Shown: positions 11,895 through 23,548 of the stretch, piece after piece
Numbering within the stretch: position 1 is the stretch's first letter
Layout: every line of letters begins with the position of its first letter
Source of the DNA: Cepaea nemoralis
Lineage: Eukaryota > Mollusca > Gastropoda > Stylommatophora > Helicidae
Direction: 5' to 3'
DNA: 64,000 nucleotides
NCBI GenBank assembly: GCA_014155875.1
Contig: JACEFZ010012625.1
Coordinates: 62,001-126,000, forward strand
The notes under the pieces: generated by a model
What the model was told of the DNA's origin: nothing
The model's database searches: none
Seen by the model: only the letters and a program-made list of their open reading frames with translations
Made by a program: the position numbers and the translations under genes

Positions 11895-12084
11895 CCTCAT
11901 TTCATCTTGTTGTTCCTCTTGTATCTTGCGGTGTCGAAGCGAAAGATAAACCGCTGGAGAGTGCACATTTATCGGCTTTATATATTTAGATTCCCATGGA
12001 CTCTGTCGGCTTCTTCTTCTAGTTCCATTTGGTCAGTACATCATTGCTTGTTATGGTGTACTGTCAGCTGGTAGCCTAGATATA
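11895..12084 (-). pseudogene. LINE family A 3' end fragment
   Basis: Reverse-strand match to the last ~190 bp of family A, including the GTTCCTCTTGTA...TGTCGA end and the TCCCATGGACTCTGT and CATCATTGCTTGTT phrases seen at 25010-25190. The MITE at 12093 has inserted at its 5' side. Confidence 0.75.
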
Positions 12085-12092
12085 GCCTAGCA

Positions 12093-12480
12093 CAGTGGTT
12101 CTCAACCGGTGGGGAATTCCCCCCCCCCCCAGGGGGAATTTTTGGGTTTCCAGGGGGGTGGGGGGAGTGAAGACCATTTCAAGATCGCGTTAATACAAGA
12201 ACAGATTACTTGATATTGCTTTTCCCTTCATACTTTACAGTTATGTACGTCTCATCCTTCTAAGATTCATTTTATAAAGTAAGTAGACCCACAAATCATG
12301 TTTTATGTGGATGTCTAGACTTGTTTTAGTATATGCTATTAAATTTACCTTCCATTTTTACGTATACTGTGTTTTAGATAGGAAATATGAAAGGGCCAAA
12401 TTTTTTTATAGGAAGGGGGGAATGACGTTCTAAAAATATGGTAAAGGGGAGCACGGGCCAAAAAAGGTTGAGAACCACTG
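12093..12480. mobile_element. hAT-type MITE with perfect TSD and TIRs
   Basis: The ends are perfect inverted repeats CAGTGGTTCTCAACC and GGTTGAGAACCACTG. They are flanked by an 8-bp target duplication GCCTAGCA (12085-12092 and 12481-12488), the hallmark of hAT transposition. The 388-bp inside has C and G runs and no coding capacity, so it needs a transposase in trans. A degraded relative lies at 26883-27271. Confidence 0.93.
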
Positions 12481-12624
12481 GCCTAGCACGTTGGCAAGAT
12501 ATGTTTGCTACTGCTCGAAGAAAGCGAATCAATAGGTCTCATGGCGAGCAACAGGGTCTTGTACTTTTACCATATAAAACACATTCCTTACGAAGTAGAA
12601 AATAGTGCTGTTCACTCATACACA

Positions 12625-12768
12625 AGTTGAGTTGAGTTGAGCTAAGAACCGACATCACTGCACTCAGGACATTCCTATAAGCGCTCCGTTCCCTCGTTCA
12701 ACAACATGCGTAGAGTCACTCTAATAGTCGTTGCCACCGCTATCTGATTAACAGTTTTCCTGGTGTCG
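12625..12768 (-). pseudogene. RNase H LINE 3' end fragment
   Basis: Reverse-strand match to the last ~140 bp of the LINE at 18104-19006: CCGACATCACTGCACTCAGG and ACAGTTTTCCTGG blocks, and a TTGAG-type tail at 12625-12642. Confidence 0.7.
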
Positions 12769-14470
12769 TGAGTTATCCCTTCTTGCTTTAGTGTCTTGAG
12801 AGATTACTTCTATAGTGTCGTCCCTGGAGTGAGGGGAATCGACACCCACATTTTTTCCCAGTTTCAATATCACTATTTTGTAGATATCCACCAGACTCCG
12901 TCCACAACACTCCCTCAGCCCAAGGACACCTTCTTCTCACTCTTGCTCACCCCTGGATCATGCCCCCTCTCATTCCTCCCCAACACAACATACTCCACAA
13001 CTCTAGCTTTACAAATAAATACAACATAATTTATTAAGCAAAGAGTATGTGTGTGAGAAGTGTGTGTGTGTGTAATGTGTAGAATGTATGTCGAATTCTA
13101 GTGCGTCTGTAGATTCAGAGCAGCAGATCAGAAGCCAAGTCAGATTATCATCACAGCAAGGGTACGCCACAGCATGATAGCTTAGTACGTGTACATCTCA
13201 CCCGGTGATGCGTCTCTTCTTCCAGACGTTGACTTTCTCCGAGATCCACTGGGTCGACTAGATGCATGATCCACTAAGAATTGTTATTGTATAATAACCA
13301 ATAATGGATCTGTCAATCACTATAACGACTAAGGTCCCTATAACTCAAATAAGTACGGATCACTGTACAGAGAAACTAGGTTTCAATGTCACCGGTCTCA
13401 CATTTGTTCTAATCCATGTTCATAGATTGTACCACACAAACTGTAAAGTACTTCTTCACTGCACTAAATTATTCCACGAGAACTTCATGTTCAAGATTCT
13501 TCTCTAGACTAACTTATTCCACGAGAACTTCATGTCAAAATGTCTTTCTCTAGACTCTATTCTTCAGTGATATGTGGTGAAGAAAAGAGTATCACCCACC
13601 CTGGGTAAATCCCTCTTGTAAATGAATAGTTTATAATGTCTTACTCCACTGAGCCAGTTTCGTATGGACCCTCTGGATCCTAGGCCTAGCCTAAACAATG
13701 CTGATTTTAATTTCTTCTTGGTATTTATTCCTCTTATAAAATAAGGTGAATGTTAGTTGGATGTTCTTCTTAAGGCGAGTTGACCGACATTCAAACTCAG
13801 TGTAGAGCTTCCTCATAGACGTAGTGGAACCTGTTAGAGAAAGAGACCACATCTGGTGAAGGCCGCCTGATACTAATCCCTACTAGCTGAATGTAGGCCG
13901 ACTGTCTTGCTCAGAGAGTTATCAGTGAACTAACCTCTGTCAAGGATCAGAGTGGCTCATCCCTTAATTATGAATCAGGTTAAGACAAGGAAAGATCAAT
14001 AACGGAGTGCAGAACCCCAGTGGGCAACCCACTGAAAGATCCCACCATTGGACACTTTCCCCACCTCCCAACCAATTCCTAATCTCTCCAAATATCACCC
14101 TGCTACACTATTCACACTAGCAGAGCCAATCATCACTTCCTTACTCTAGCTAGTTTTACCAAGGCAACTGCTTATATTAATTAGGCTTAAATATTCTATC
14201 AATACTACCTCAAGCACTACCGCATCATTCCTGGATAGCATCTATAACTTGCCATTAAGACCTATGTTATTTTAATGTTGCTTAAATCTAACACAATAGA
14301 TGCTCTCTGAATTTCCTAACTGCGGTAACACAGCACGTCAATCCCAGTCACAATCCTTGGCCACACTAATGTACACAAGTCTTGTTTTTGTCAAGATCTG
14401 GGAGTGTTCTAGTCACGTCTTTGATGTCATGCAGGTGTCTCGCAAGGGCACTAACTAATTCCAGAATCTT
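12769..14470. other. No recognisable gene
   Basis: The stretch holds a short GT run (13055-13075) and a small direct duplication of TTATTCCACGAGAACTTCAT (13467-13486 and 13512-13531). Short open frames lack any family signature. I see no exon with good splice borders. Confidence 0.35.
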
Positions 14471-14474
14471 ATCT

Positions 14475-14690
14475 CCCTTGAGTTTAATCAATGCAAGAGT
14501 TATTCCCCTTGTTGCAACTTCCCAAACAAGGTAGCGACAAGGTAGGTTCCTGCATTATCCCAACAACGGGTTTCAATAACAAGCCGCCAATTCGCCTTGA
14601 TGTCGGAAACCTCTCAATGACAGACGGGACTGTTTTATCTCCCCGACTAGAAGTCAACAACTTGCAGCTGTGAACACAGACTGTTTTCTG
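14475..14690 (+). repeat. Dispersed repeat shared with 34099-34390
   Basis: The predicted peptide phrase with core CIIPTTGFNNKPPI and SMTDGTVLSPRLEV resembles the reverse-strand phrase at 34099-34390 (CMIPTTVFPNKLPI, KLTDGLFSSELS). The two are diverged copies of one unknown dispersed repeat; whether the frame is ever translated is unclear. Confidence 0.35.
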
Positions 14691-14744
14691 TTATTTTAAT
14701 CATCTGATGTTAACGACAGTGGATTTCGTCACACCTGGTCGTCC

Positions 14745-15100
14745 CTCTCAGTTTTGAGATTCTACCAGAACCCCTGCAATCTCATCCTTTCCACATAAGG
14801 GTTCTCAATCTGTTCCTCTATCTTCTCCACCTGGTCCCACAGGCGCACGACCACCTTTCCCTTGTCCATAGGTAATCGACCACCAAGAGGTGCATTCCCT
14901 GCCAGCTTATCAGCCTATTCATTCATCCGCACTCCCGCATGGCCAGGGCAAAACATCCACACAATTCTTACAATCTGTGACCTCTGAAGCGTGGTGAGCC
15001 ATTCTACACGAAACATTCCTTTCTCCACTTTACTAAGCATACTCCTTGAGTCCGTGATGAAGACAATGTGTGTTGCAGTGGTCTCCTCTAACCATACTTA
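14745..15100 (-). pseudogene. RNase H LINE fragment
   Basis: Truncated at both ends. The reverse strand matches the RNase H C-terminal half and zinc-knuckle linker region of the LINE at 18104-19006, with PGHAG(V)R-type and NEQAD-type phrases (14925-14960) and the MLSKVEKGMFRVEWL block. In-frame stops are present. Confidence 0.8.
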
Positions 15101-15384
15101 TACACAAATAAGCGTAAACAAATATTAGGAACAGTTAACAGCCATTAACATTCAAATGCTAGGAATGAAATCCTAAAATTATACTTTTATTTTAACCAGA
15201 TGCTCTGTCATTTGATTGAGAGAAATTTTCAAGACGACAGTCCATAACAAGGTATCGGAGATCTTCCTGCTCATGCCGATACTTCCATCCCAGAGCACGG
15301 TGACCATGTTTGTTAAACATTGACTTGACCGTCTGGACATTAACTTTTATAATTTACTTCTTTATTTAAAGAAATAAGAAAAGA

Positions 15385-15616
15385 TTCAAGTAAAATATTT
15401 CGGTCATGTTAAAAGATATAATACTTTTATAAAAACCATATTGGTAAGGCAAGCGAGCAAGAGGTAGACAACGATACAAGTGGGAAAATAACATCAAGTG
15501 TTGCAATCTGACTGAATGTGCAGTCAGAGCAAGAGACAGACAGTGTTGGAGATCCGTTGCAGCCAATCTTCATTGTGGAGACGGCACCGATTGATTGATT
15601 GATTGATTGATTGATT
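15385..15616 (+). pseudogene. RTE-like LINE 3' end with (GATT)n tail
   Basis: The forward frame reads VKYFGHVKRYNT, then an RQARGRQRYKWE-type stretch and ARDRQCWRSVAANLHCGDGT, which is the usual C-terminus of RTE-type polyproteins (the W-R-S-V-A-A-N end). The stop is followed at once by GATTGATTGATT (15593-15616), the target-primed 3' tail. It is 5'-truncated. Confidence 0.75.
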
Positions 15617-16104
15617 CAAAACAATGTATTACCGTTGTGAGTTTAAACACAGAAGCTGCAAGCAATATCTTGCACTATTTATTGCCTGGTATATTTCGCT
15701 GCATCTCGTCAGGTTTTGTGTACTGTATTCCACGAACATTGGAAGATTGCTCAAATATAGCGGGGCGTTAGCAATTAGGTGGTTTCAGCCGGTTTTATGC
15801 ACATAGAAAGATTTCATTGTAAATTTTAAATTACCATGGGGATAGCAGATGTTCCACATTCAAACAATATCTGCGACTGTGTCTTTTAATTGTTTCAGCT
15901 AAAGTGTTATTCATTTATTCACTTCATAAGATATATAACTATGAAGTATACACCTAACGCGATGCAGCTACATATGTCAGGCAATAAATCGTGTAACCTA
16001 TATTTTTTAGCTTCTATGTTTAAAGTAGTTCTTTATGTAAGGAGATATATGATATTACATTGTAATGTTTAATGAGTGTTTTGTGATCTTGTGGTGAAAA
16101 GAGA
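15617..16104. other. Unassigned; contains a repeat shared with 24865-24925
   Basis: About 15955-16030 shares GATGCAG, ATGYCAGGCAATAAATCGTG and TTAGCTTCTATG-type phrases with 24869-24930. This suggests a dispersed element of unknown class, possibly a DNA transposon end. No gene is seen. Confidence 0.3.
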
Positions 16105-16452
<348 letters not shown>

Positions 16453-16999
16453 GTATAAATGTTTTCCTTTTTCTTGTTTGCTCATATAAAATTTAAGAAT
16501 AATTGAGATTAGAAGTTTATAAAGGTACGTTTATCTATGGTTTAGAAAAAGTACAAGTGATTTATTTATTTTGCAATATACCTAAATACAGCACATACCT
16601 TATTTCATATTTTTCTTAATGTAGTTTAATTATAGTTTAATATTATTGAACACGTACATGTATAATCTGCAGTGGAGAAAACTAAAGTGCCACAAACGTT
16701 TATTAAATTGGTTCCACAATAAAGGGCAACAGAGGTTGTTTAAGAAGTCGGTAGGTTGGCAAAGGCAATGCAGAGGTTAAACAGCATGAAGTACCTATGG
16801 TACAATGCCAGCAAACAAATATACGGAAACGTTTTGAGAACTTACATTGCTCCTGTACCAACATACAGTTATGAATAACGGACCATTTCACAAACATTAA
16901 CACTTCAGAGGCCTTAACAGCTCAACATCCTATCGGTCATTTTGGACCGGAAGTCTCCACATTTCATAAGCATGCTTTAAATCATTATTAATTTGTGTG
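16453..16999. other. No recognisable gene
   Basis: AT-rich. Near 16905-16965 a TTAA followed by a hairpin-like TCATTTTGGACCGG is faintly like a piggyBac end, but no partner end or transposase was found. Confidence 0.25.
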
Positions 17000-17129
17000 T
17001 TCTGAGATGTAAGAGACTATATCTTGCTATGTTTATTGAAATTCTGTACACCAACCATAATTTGTAATGATGTTCACTCATGTACATTTAACCATACAAA
17101 AAATCACTGTCATTTACTGCCTATAGGAC

Positions 17130-17285
17130 CTTGCGGTGTATGGTCGCCGCGAACTGTGCAGGTTAGAGTTTTCGTTGTGCCCCCGGACAGAAAAAACTCC
17201 ACACCTTACCGAGGATTCGAACCCGTGTCTCCCGAAAGAGAGCCCGGCATTCTAGCCACTCGGCCAGCCGCTCATAATTTAACCA
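17130..17285 (-). mobile_element. tRNA-derived SINE
   Basis: The reverse strand begins GAGCGGCTGGCCGAGTGGCT (an A box of tRNA-Leu/Ser type). A B box GGGTTCGAATCC follows at tRNA-like spacing (about 17212-17224), then a non-tRNA body. It is inserted within the old satellite. Confidence 0.75.
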
Positions 17286-17404
17286 TGATTTGCTCGTATT
17301 TTACAGACATGCCGTTCACTGATATGAATGTAGCCATAATTATAATGTGTTATGGTATTACTGGCATAAATATAACCATATTATGTAATGTTTATTCGTG
17401 TGTA

Positions 17405-17624
17405 CGGGCTCGTTGGTGTAATGGTTAGGATGTTTGCCTGACAATATCAGCTCTCGACGTCCGCTGTGGAATGAAAACACCGGCCACCTTTTCGTGTGTG
17501 CACCGAGGCCTACAAACATATGATGGTTTTATCACTGTACATACACAAGCATATTCCTGTTTCGGGGACTTGTTGTTGATGCTGCTTTTGCTGCTGCTGC
17601 TGCTTCTGCTGCTGCTGCTGTTGA

Positions 17625-17665
<41 letters not shown>
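17405..17665 (+). mobile_element. tRNA-like SINE fragment followed by (GCT/GTT)n
   Basis: GTTGGTGTAATGGTTAGGAT at 17411-17430 is a good tRNA A-box region. The B box is degenerate (AGCTCTCGACGTCC). A CTG/TTG microsatellite occupies 17575-17663. Confidence 0.45.
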
Positions 17666-17667
<2 letters not shown>

Positions 17668-18103
17668 TTACTCATGTAAACTTACCCATAATTTGCTGAT
17701 GTTTACCCTTCCACATTTCACCATAATTGCTGATATTTCTTGACATACATTGAATCATAATTTGTTGATGTTTCTTCACATACATTTAATCATAACTTGT
17801 TAATAATATACATGTTTGTTTAATAACATACATTTAACTATAATATGTTAATATTTACTAACATAAAATTAACCTTAACTTATTATGATGTTTACTTATA
17901 TTCAAGCAACCACACTATGTAACGATGTTAACTGATGTACATTTAAATGCAATTTGTTACGATGTTTAGTGACACACTTTTAACCGCAATTTACTATGAT
18001 GTTAACTGACAAATATTAACCATCTGTTATGATGTTTGCCGACATACGTTTAGCTATAATTTATTATAATATTTCCAGAATTTCATTTACCCATATGTTG
18101 TTT

Positions 18104-19006
18104 GAGTTGAGTTAAGATGAGTTAAGAACCGATATCACTGCACTCAGGACATTCCTATACGTACTCAGTCCCCTCGTTCAACAGCCAGCGAAGAGTCATA
18201 CTACTAATTGTTCCCACCGCTATCTGATTAAAAGTTCTCCTTGTCTTCCCTCTCAGTTTTGAGATTCTTCCAGAACCCCATTCTTTCCACATATGGGTTC
18301 TCAATCTGTTCCTCCGCCTTCTCCACCTGGTCCCACAAGCGCATGACCACCTCCCCCTTGTCCATAGGTAAACTACCACGAAGAGGTGCATTCCCTGCTA
18401 GCCTATCAGCCTGTTCATTCCCCCGTACACCCGCATGGCCAGGGCAAAATATCCATACAATTCTCACAATCTGTGACCTCTGAAGCGACGAGAGCCATTC
18501 CACACGAAACATTCCTTTCTCCACCTTGCTAAGCATACTCTTTGAATCCGTAATGAATACAACGTGTGTTGCAGTAGTCTCCTTTAACCACCGTAATGCC
18601 GCTGTTACTACCTCCATCTCTATTCTCATGCTGGAGGTCGTAGTCGCATATGCCAGGCTCTCCTTTTTCAAGACTCGCCCATTTACCTTTGCAAAAAAGC
18701 CCCAGCCACTACGTCTGTTTCTCACCACTGACCCATCGGTGTAGATGACTATGTCACCTTGATGTTTGTTGCTCTGGATCAGCTGTTGCACTTCAAACTC
18801 AGTGCGGCCCGCTGCCCATTCTCTGCACTCACGAAACAGTGTTATTATTACATTGTGCCAGTCCGTCATGTCATCCAGACCTTCAACCCACCCTCTTTCA
18901 CGATTTATGGTCTCTAGATCACACACCTCACTTATAGAAAGTTCTGCCTGTGCCATCCAGGACCTGCCTCGTCTTAGTCTATGACCCTTTACGATATTCA
19001 TTGCTG
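18104..19006 (-). mobile_element. 5'-truncated RNase H LINE with 13-bp target duplication
   Basis: An I/Jockey-like non-LTR copy, bounded by perfect CCATATGTTGTTT repeats (18091-18103 and 19007-19019). The reverse-strand frame, about 260 codons, covers an RNase H domain: IVIYTDGSV (first catalytic D), a RIEMEVVTAALRWL helix with the catalytic E, VFITDSKSM (second D), and FCPGHAGVRGNEQADRLAG (the C-terminal H/D motif). After the stop come a CPEC-like knuckle and a TTGAG-type 3' tail. RNase H in such elements removes the RNA strand during integration. The frame is long but the reverse transcriptase is absent. Confidence 0.9.
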
Positions 19007-19020
19007 CCATATGTTGTTTA

Positions 19021-19262
19021 AAATGTTTTACATATCCTTTACAGGACATCGCTGTGAGCATCAGCATCTTTCAGCTGATTGTTGATTTCTTGGCAAGACT
19101 ACGCTCAGTAGTTTGCCATTTCTTTCTGTGCGACCGGCTCCATACTCTCATAAGTCACTAGCACGACTCGAACCGCTTCCAGTTCTCTTGCGCTCATGTC
19201 AACCACGAGAGTATTCGGGGTTACGGAGAAAGCTGCTAACTCCTCGGCCAAGGAGCCGGCCG
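19021..19262 (-). mobile_element. tRNA-SINE (CCTTGGCCGAGGAG family)
   Basis: The reverse strand starts GGCTCCTTGGCCGAGGAGTT and has a B-box-like GCGGTTCGAGTCGTG. It then carries AAATGGCAAACTACTGAGCG and GCGATGTCCTGTAAAGG. It is flanked by TATGTTGTTTA at 19010-19020 and 19263-19273 (11-bp target duplication). A sister copy is at 38826-39069. Confidence 0.85.
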
Positions 19263-19599
19263 TATGTTGTTTAGAAACATGTATTTTACCAATAATTTAT
19301 TATTTTGTTACTCAAGTACTTTCACCCATAATTTACTAGTATTTATCCGTGAACATATAAACATAGTTTTCTTATGTTTACTGGCATATATTTATGGTAA
19401 TTTGTTATGATATTTATTGGGCAAATACTTAACCATATTAGTCACCTGATATTGAGTAAAATAATTTAGATAATAATGCACAATAACTTTTTAATTTCTT
19501 GTACCGTTTATATTAATTCAATCAGTCAATCATGTGGTATCTTCACAATGATGGTTGACTATTTTGTATTCCCAAAAAACTGTCTTTTCCTCCCTTCTT

Positions 19600-20095
19600 T
19601 TGTACACGCTGACTTCTCTTCAGCCATAGTTCGATGTTATCTCCCCGCGTATTTCATCGTCGACTGTCACATGCGTTTCGAGAACACATTGTAGCACGTG
19701 CATCAGTGTTTGAATGGTGTAAACGTTTTCGTGAAGGTCAAGAATCTGTCGAGGATAAGCCCCGTGACTGTCCAGTAAATCTGCCATTCTTCAACACGAC
19801 AACGCCAGATCCCATACAGCCGTCAAAACAAAAGCAATTATTGACCAATTAAATTGGTAGGTACTGTCACAACCGCCATACAGTCCTGACGTGGCTCCAA
19901 GTGATTTCATATTTCTATCTCTATAACAATATCTTAGAGGACAAAAGTTTGACACGGATGACGAAATACATCACGTAATCCACCTATTGGTCAAGGACCA
20001 GCCAAAACAATTACATCCTAACGGAATACAGAAGCTCGCAAACGGATGGAAGAAAATGTGTTGTGACTACGTATACCAAAATAGTACAGGTAAAG
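19600..20095 (+). pseudogene. Mariner transposase relic with internal deletion
   Basis: The N-terminal helix-turn-helix end reads FEWCKRFREGQESVEDKPRD (19708-19770). After a frame break and deletion of the catalytic core, the C-terminal part resumes with PPYSPDVAPSDF (19880-19915), LRGQKFDTDDEIHH and a VYQNSTG end (20070-20092). PYSPD.AP marks the third catalytic D of mariner transposases. The first two catalytic blocks are missing, so this is an inactive deletion copy. Confidence 0.8.
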
Positions 20096-20221
20096 TTATC
20101 TAGAAATTATATTATAATCCGTATACTAACTGGAAGGCTTTTGTATATAGAATATGTACCATTTATGTTGTCTAAACTATATCAAACAATTAATATTTAA
20201 GTTTTCTTATCGTCTTTCTGT

Positions 20222-20275
20222 GCATGCCGATAAGCGTGGCGGTCATGATCCTCCATCTTACACTACCACTAGAGC
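20222..20275 (-). pseudogene. LINE family B 3' end scrap
   Basis: GCATGCCGATAAGCGTGGCG and GGTCATGATC match the family B end at 27297-27330 and 40955-40980 in reverse orientation. Confidence 0.5.
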
Positions 20276-20284
20276 ATTGTTGTT

Positions 20285-20920
20285 GTCTACAGTATATCAA
20301 ATGTTTACCTTTTATGTTGTCTACAATATATCACACAATTACCATTTATGTTGTCTACAACATATCACACATTGACCATTTATGTTGTCAACAATATCAC
20401 ACATTTACCATTTATTTTGTCAACATAATATCACACATTTACCATTTATGTTGTCTACATAATATCACACATATACCATTTATGTTGTCTACATAATATC
20501 ACACATTTACCATTTATGTTGTCTACAATATATCACACATTTACCATTTATGTTGTCTACAATATATCACACATTTACCATTTATGTTGTCTACATAATA
20601 TCACACATTTACCATTTATGTTGTCTACAATATATCACACATTTACCATTTATGTTGTCTACATAATATCACACATTTACCATTTATGTTGTCTACATAA
20701 TATCACACATTTACCATTTATGTTGTCTACAATATATCACACATTTACCATTTATGTTGTCTACAATATATCACACATTTACCATTTATGTTGTCTACAT
20801 AATATCACACATTTACCATTTATGTTGTCTACAATATATCACACATTTACCATTTATGTTGTCTACATAATATCACACATATATCATTTATGTTGTCTAC
20901 AATATTACACATTTACCTCG
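20285..20920. repeat. Tandem repeat of 33-35 bp, about 18 copies
   Basis: Highly regular units containing CACACATTTACCATTTATG followed by TTGTCTACA and ATAT or TAATAT. The two unit types (ATATATCACAC and TAATATCACAC) are interspersed. Outlying copies at 21310-21440 show the array was split by the insertion at 20925-21310. Confidence 0.95.
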
Positions 20921-20924
20921 TGTC

Positions 20925-21310
20925 GGGGAAATTGCCAGTACTAAGGACACTACTTTCTGAACTTTGCAGTCAGCATAAAGTCACCATATAATGGATACCA
21001 TCCCACTGAGGAGTACCCGGAAACGACAGAGCTGATCGACTGGCTAAGGAAGCAGCAAAAGAAGAACAGCCTAATGTGCCCATTACAAACCACCAAAAGA
21101 AAAGAATGATCAAATCAGTCAGAAGGCCACCAAAACCTGCTCAAGACGACTACCACGTTATGGACAGACAGAAACAAGTCATTATTCTGTGTCTCAGAAC
21201 AGGAAACAATACCCCTGAGTGAACTAAAAAACACTGTTAGATTCATACAAGAAATAACATTGCAGCTATAGACATATTTCAAGCGAACGAAAGAAGAAGG
21301 GAAAAAAAAA
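20925..21310 (+). mobile_element. Jockey-like LINE RNase H tail inserted in the tandem array
   Basis: The forward frame reads an IPSH.GVPGNDRADRLAKEAA motif (20999-21060), the C-terminal H/D block of a Jockey-type RNase H. Then come KPAQDDYH and QVIILCLRTGN phrases, and an A9 tail (21301-21309). ACATTTACC lies on both sides (20908-20916 and 21309-21317), consistent with a target duplication, although the same word is part of the array unit. Confidence 0.75.
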
Positions 21311-21644
21311 CATTTACCATGATGTCTACAAATCACACATTTACCATTTATATGGTCTACAATATCAGATAATTACCATTTATTTTGTCTGCAATGTCGC
21401 GTATTTACTGTTTATGTTGTCTACAATATGTCACACATTTACGATTACAAATACGTTAAGTAGCCTTTTTTACCTCTTGATGAATATTTGGGTTTATAGT
21501 GTTAGCCCCATATTTTAATCATTGAGTGAAATGTTCAATAACTAGCCTTCCGCTTTTGTTTCCCATAACATGTCCGGGTACACGTTTTATGGTGTGTTAA
21601 TCTGAAAGCCCTGGTCAATTGTTTTTAAACCCCTTCCCCCTCCC

Positions 21645-21735
21645 CCCGAAAAATAAATCGAAGGCGAATCGAACGCATGACCAGTGGGTCGGCAAGTAGG
21701 TGGCCTAGCCACTGTGCCACCGCTGTCCCCGTTAC
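21645..21735 (-). mobile_element. tRNA-derived SINE head
   Basis: The reverse strand carries GGTGGCACAGTGGCTAGGCC (A box) and GCGTTCGATTCGCC (B box) at tRNA spacing. Confidence 0.7.
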
Positions 21736-22069
21736 AGTATTTACTGGCACATATTCAACCAGAATATGTCATGGCGTTAACCTGACATACATTTAGCCAT
21801 AATGTGTTATGGTGTTTACCTGACATACACTTAACCATAATTTACCACGAAATTTTCTGGAACATTTAACTATAATTTTCATATTTTGACTGACACATAC
21901 TTAACTATAGTTTTTCACGATTTTTACTGATATAAATGTTACCATAATTTGATATGATGCTTACTGACATACATTTTACCATAATATGCTCTTGTTTACT
22001 GACATACATTTTTACCCTAATATGCTCATGTTTACTGACATACAGTATACCATCAAATGCTTATGATTA

Positions 22070-22083
22070 ACTTATATATATAT

Positions 22084-22163
<80 letters not shown>
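22070..22163. repeat. (TA)n microsatellite
   Basis: Nearly pure TA dinucleotides with one phase slip at 22119-22122. Confidence 0.97.
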
Positions 22164-22164
<1 letters not shown>

Positions 22165-22204
22165 CCATCATATTCTCATGATTACTGACATATATTGTAC
22201 CATT

Positions 22205-23548
22205 ATATGCTCATGTTAATCCCGAAGAAATCAGGACCCATGGAATGCGATCAACATAGAACAATTAGTATAATGAGATACATCACAAAGATTCTGCTGA
22301 GAATTATCATGCAAAGAGTTAGGAAGAAAATACAACCCGAAATAGGAGAAGAACAATGTGGGTTTGTAGAAGGCAAGGGCACAGTAAATGCTGTGTATAT
22401 ACTGAGAACAGTAATTGAGCGTTCTATAGAAGTAAACAAAGATCTATATCTTTGCTTTATTGACTACACAAAGGCTTTCGATAAAGTGAGACATGCCGAC
22501 ATGATAAGGATGCTTGAAGATCTACAAATTGATGGAAAAGACCTTAGACTTGTAAAAAACATATATTGGAAGCAACAATCTGCCATCAGAATTGATAAAG
22601 ATGTTGGTCAATATCTGCCTATTAAAAGAGGTGTGAGACAGGGATGTGTAATGTCTCCAGATCTTTCTTCCCTGTACAGTGAAAATATATTTCAGAAATA
22701 TAGAAGATATGGAAGGAATCAACATTGGGGGACGATACATCAATAACATTAGATATGCAGATGATACAGTCTTGATTGCAGACAATGAACAGGACCTGCA
22801 AAATTTAGTAGATGCGGTTGTTGCACACAGTGAACAACTAGGGTTAGAACTGAATATTAAGAAGACACAGATTATGGTCGTCACTGGGAAGAAGGAAATA
22901 CCACAATGTGATATACGAGTAGATGGACATATTCTTAAACAAGTGAATCGATACTGTTATCTCGGCACAGTCATAACATCTGATGGGAGATGCCTTGAAG
23001 AGATTAGAACAAGAATTGCCATTGCGAAGGTAGCCTTTTGCAAGATGAAAAACATACTGACCAATAAAAAGATATCAATTGAAACGAGAAAAAGAGTGTT
23101 GAGATGCTACATAGAACCTATACTTTTGTATGGATGTGAAGCGTGGACAATAAGCAGTCAAGCTGAAAAACAGCTGATGGCTGTGGAAATGTGGTTTCTG
23201 AGGAAAATGCAAAGAATACCATGGACAGACAGAAAAACCAATGAACAAGTCCTTCAAGAAACAAATGAAGATCGTAAACTGATTAGAGTCATTAGACGTA
23301 GACAGTCAACATTTTTTGGGCATGTTATGAAAAGAAATGAATTGGAGAACTTGGTGACAACTGGCAAGATAGAAGGGAAGAGACCAAGGGGAAGACCTAT
23401 AAGCAAATACCTGGATGGCTTAGCCACGTGGCATGGTCGAGACAGGAAAACAGAGCTGATTCACGACTCTTGTGATCGAGTGAGATGGCAGAACATGACC
23501 GCCCACACTTACCGGCATTGCACATGATGGATGGATGGATGGATGGAT
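22205..23548 (+). mobile_element. RTE-like LINE family B, 5'-truncated, nearly open
   Basis: Reverse transcriptase and C-terminus in two overlapping frames (22195-22746 and 22679-23527) separated by one frameshift near 22680-22740. Visible: GFVEGKGTVNAVYILR, palm motif CFIDYTKAFDKV (22455-22490), GVRQGCVMSPDL, and an intact YADD box (22754-22765). After it come the YLG and YGCEAW regions, then RRRQSTFFGHVMKR and the GRPISKYLDGLA end. The stop is followed by a GGAT-type tail (23527-23548). The 5' endonuclease half is missing. It is the best preserved LINE in the window, sitting inside the old satellite. Confidence 0.9.

Noticed and set aside
17130..17285. Functional tRNA genes (also at 21645, 41966, 45490, 53405)
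   Set aside because: A and B boxes are present, but acceptor and anticodon stems do not pair and a SINE body follows each.
18228..19067. 280-codon frame as a host RNase H gene
   Set aside because: It lies inside a LINE copy with a 13-bp target duplication and 3' tail, and its first ~19 codons come from the adjacent SINE.
20516..20944. 142-codon frame with regular HLPFMLSTIYHTFTIYVVY-type units as a membrane protein
   Set aside because: It coincides exactly with a 33-35 bp AT-rich tandem array; hydrophobicity follows from base composition.
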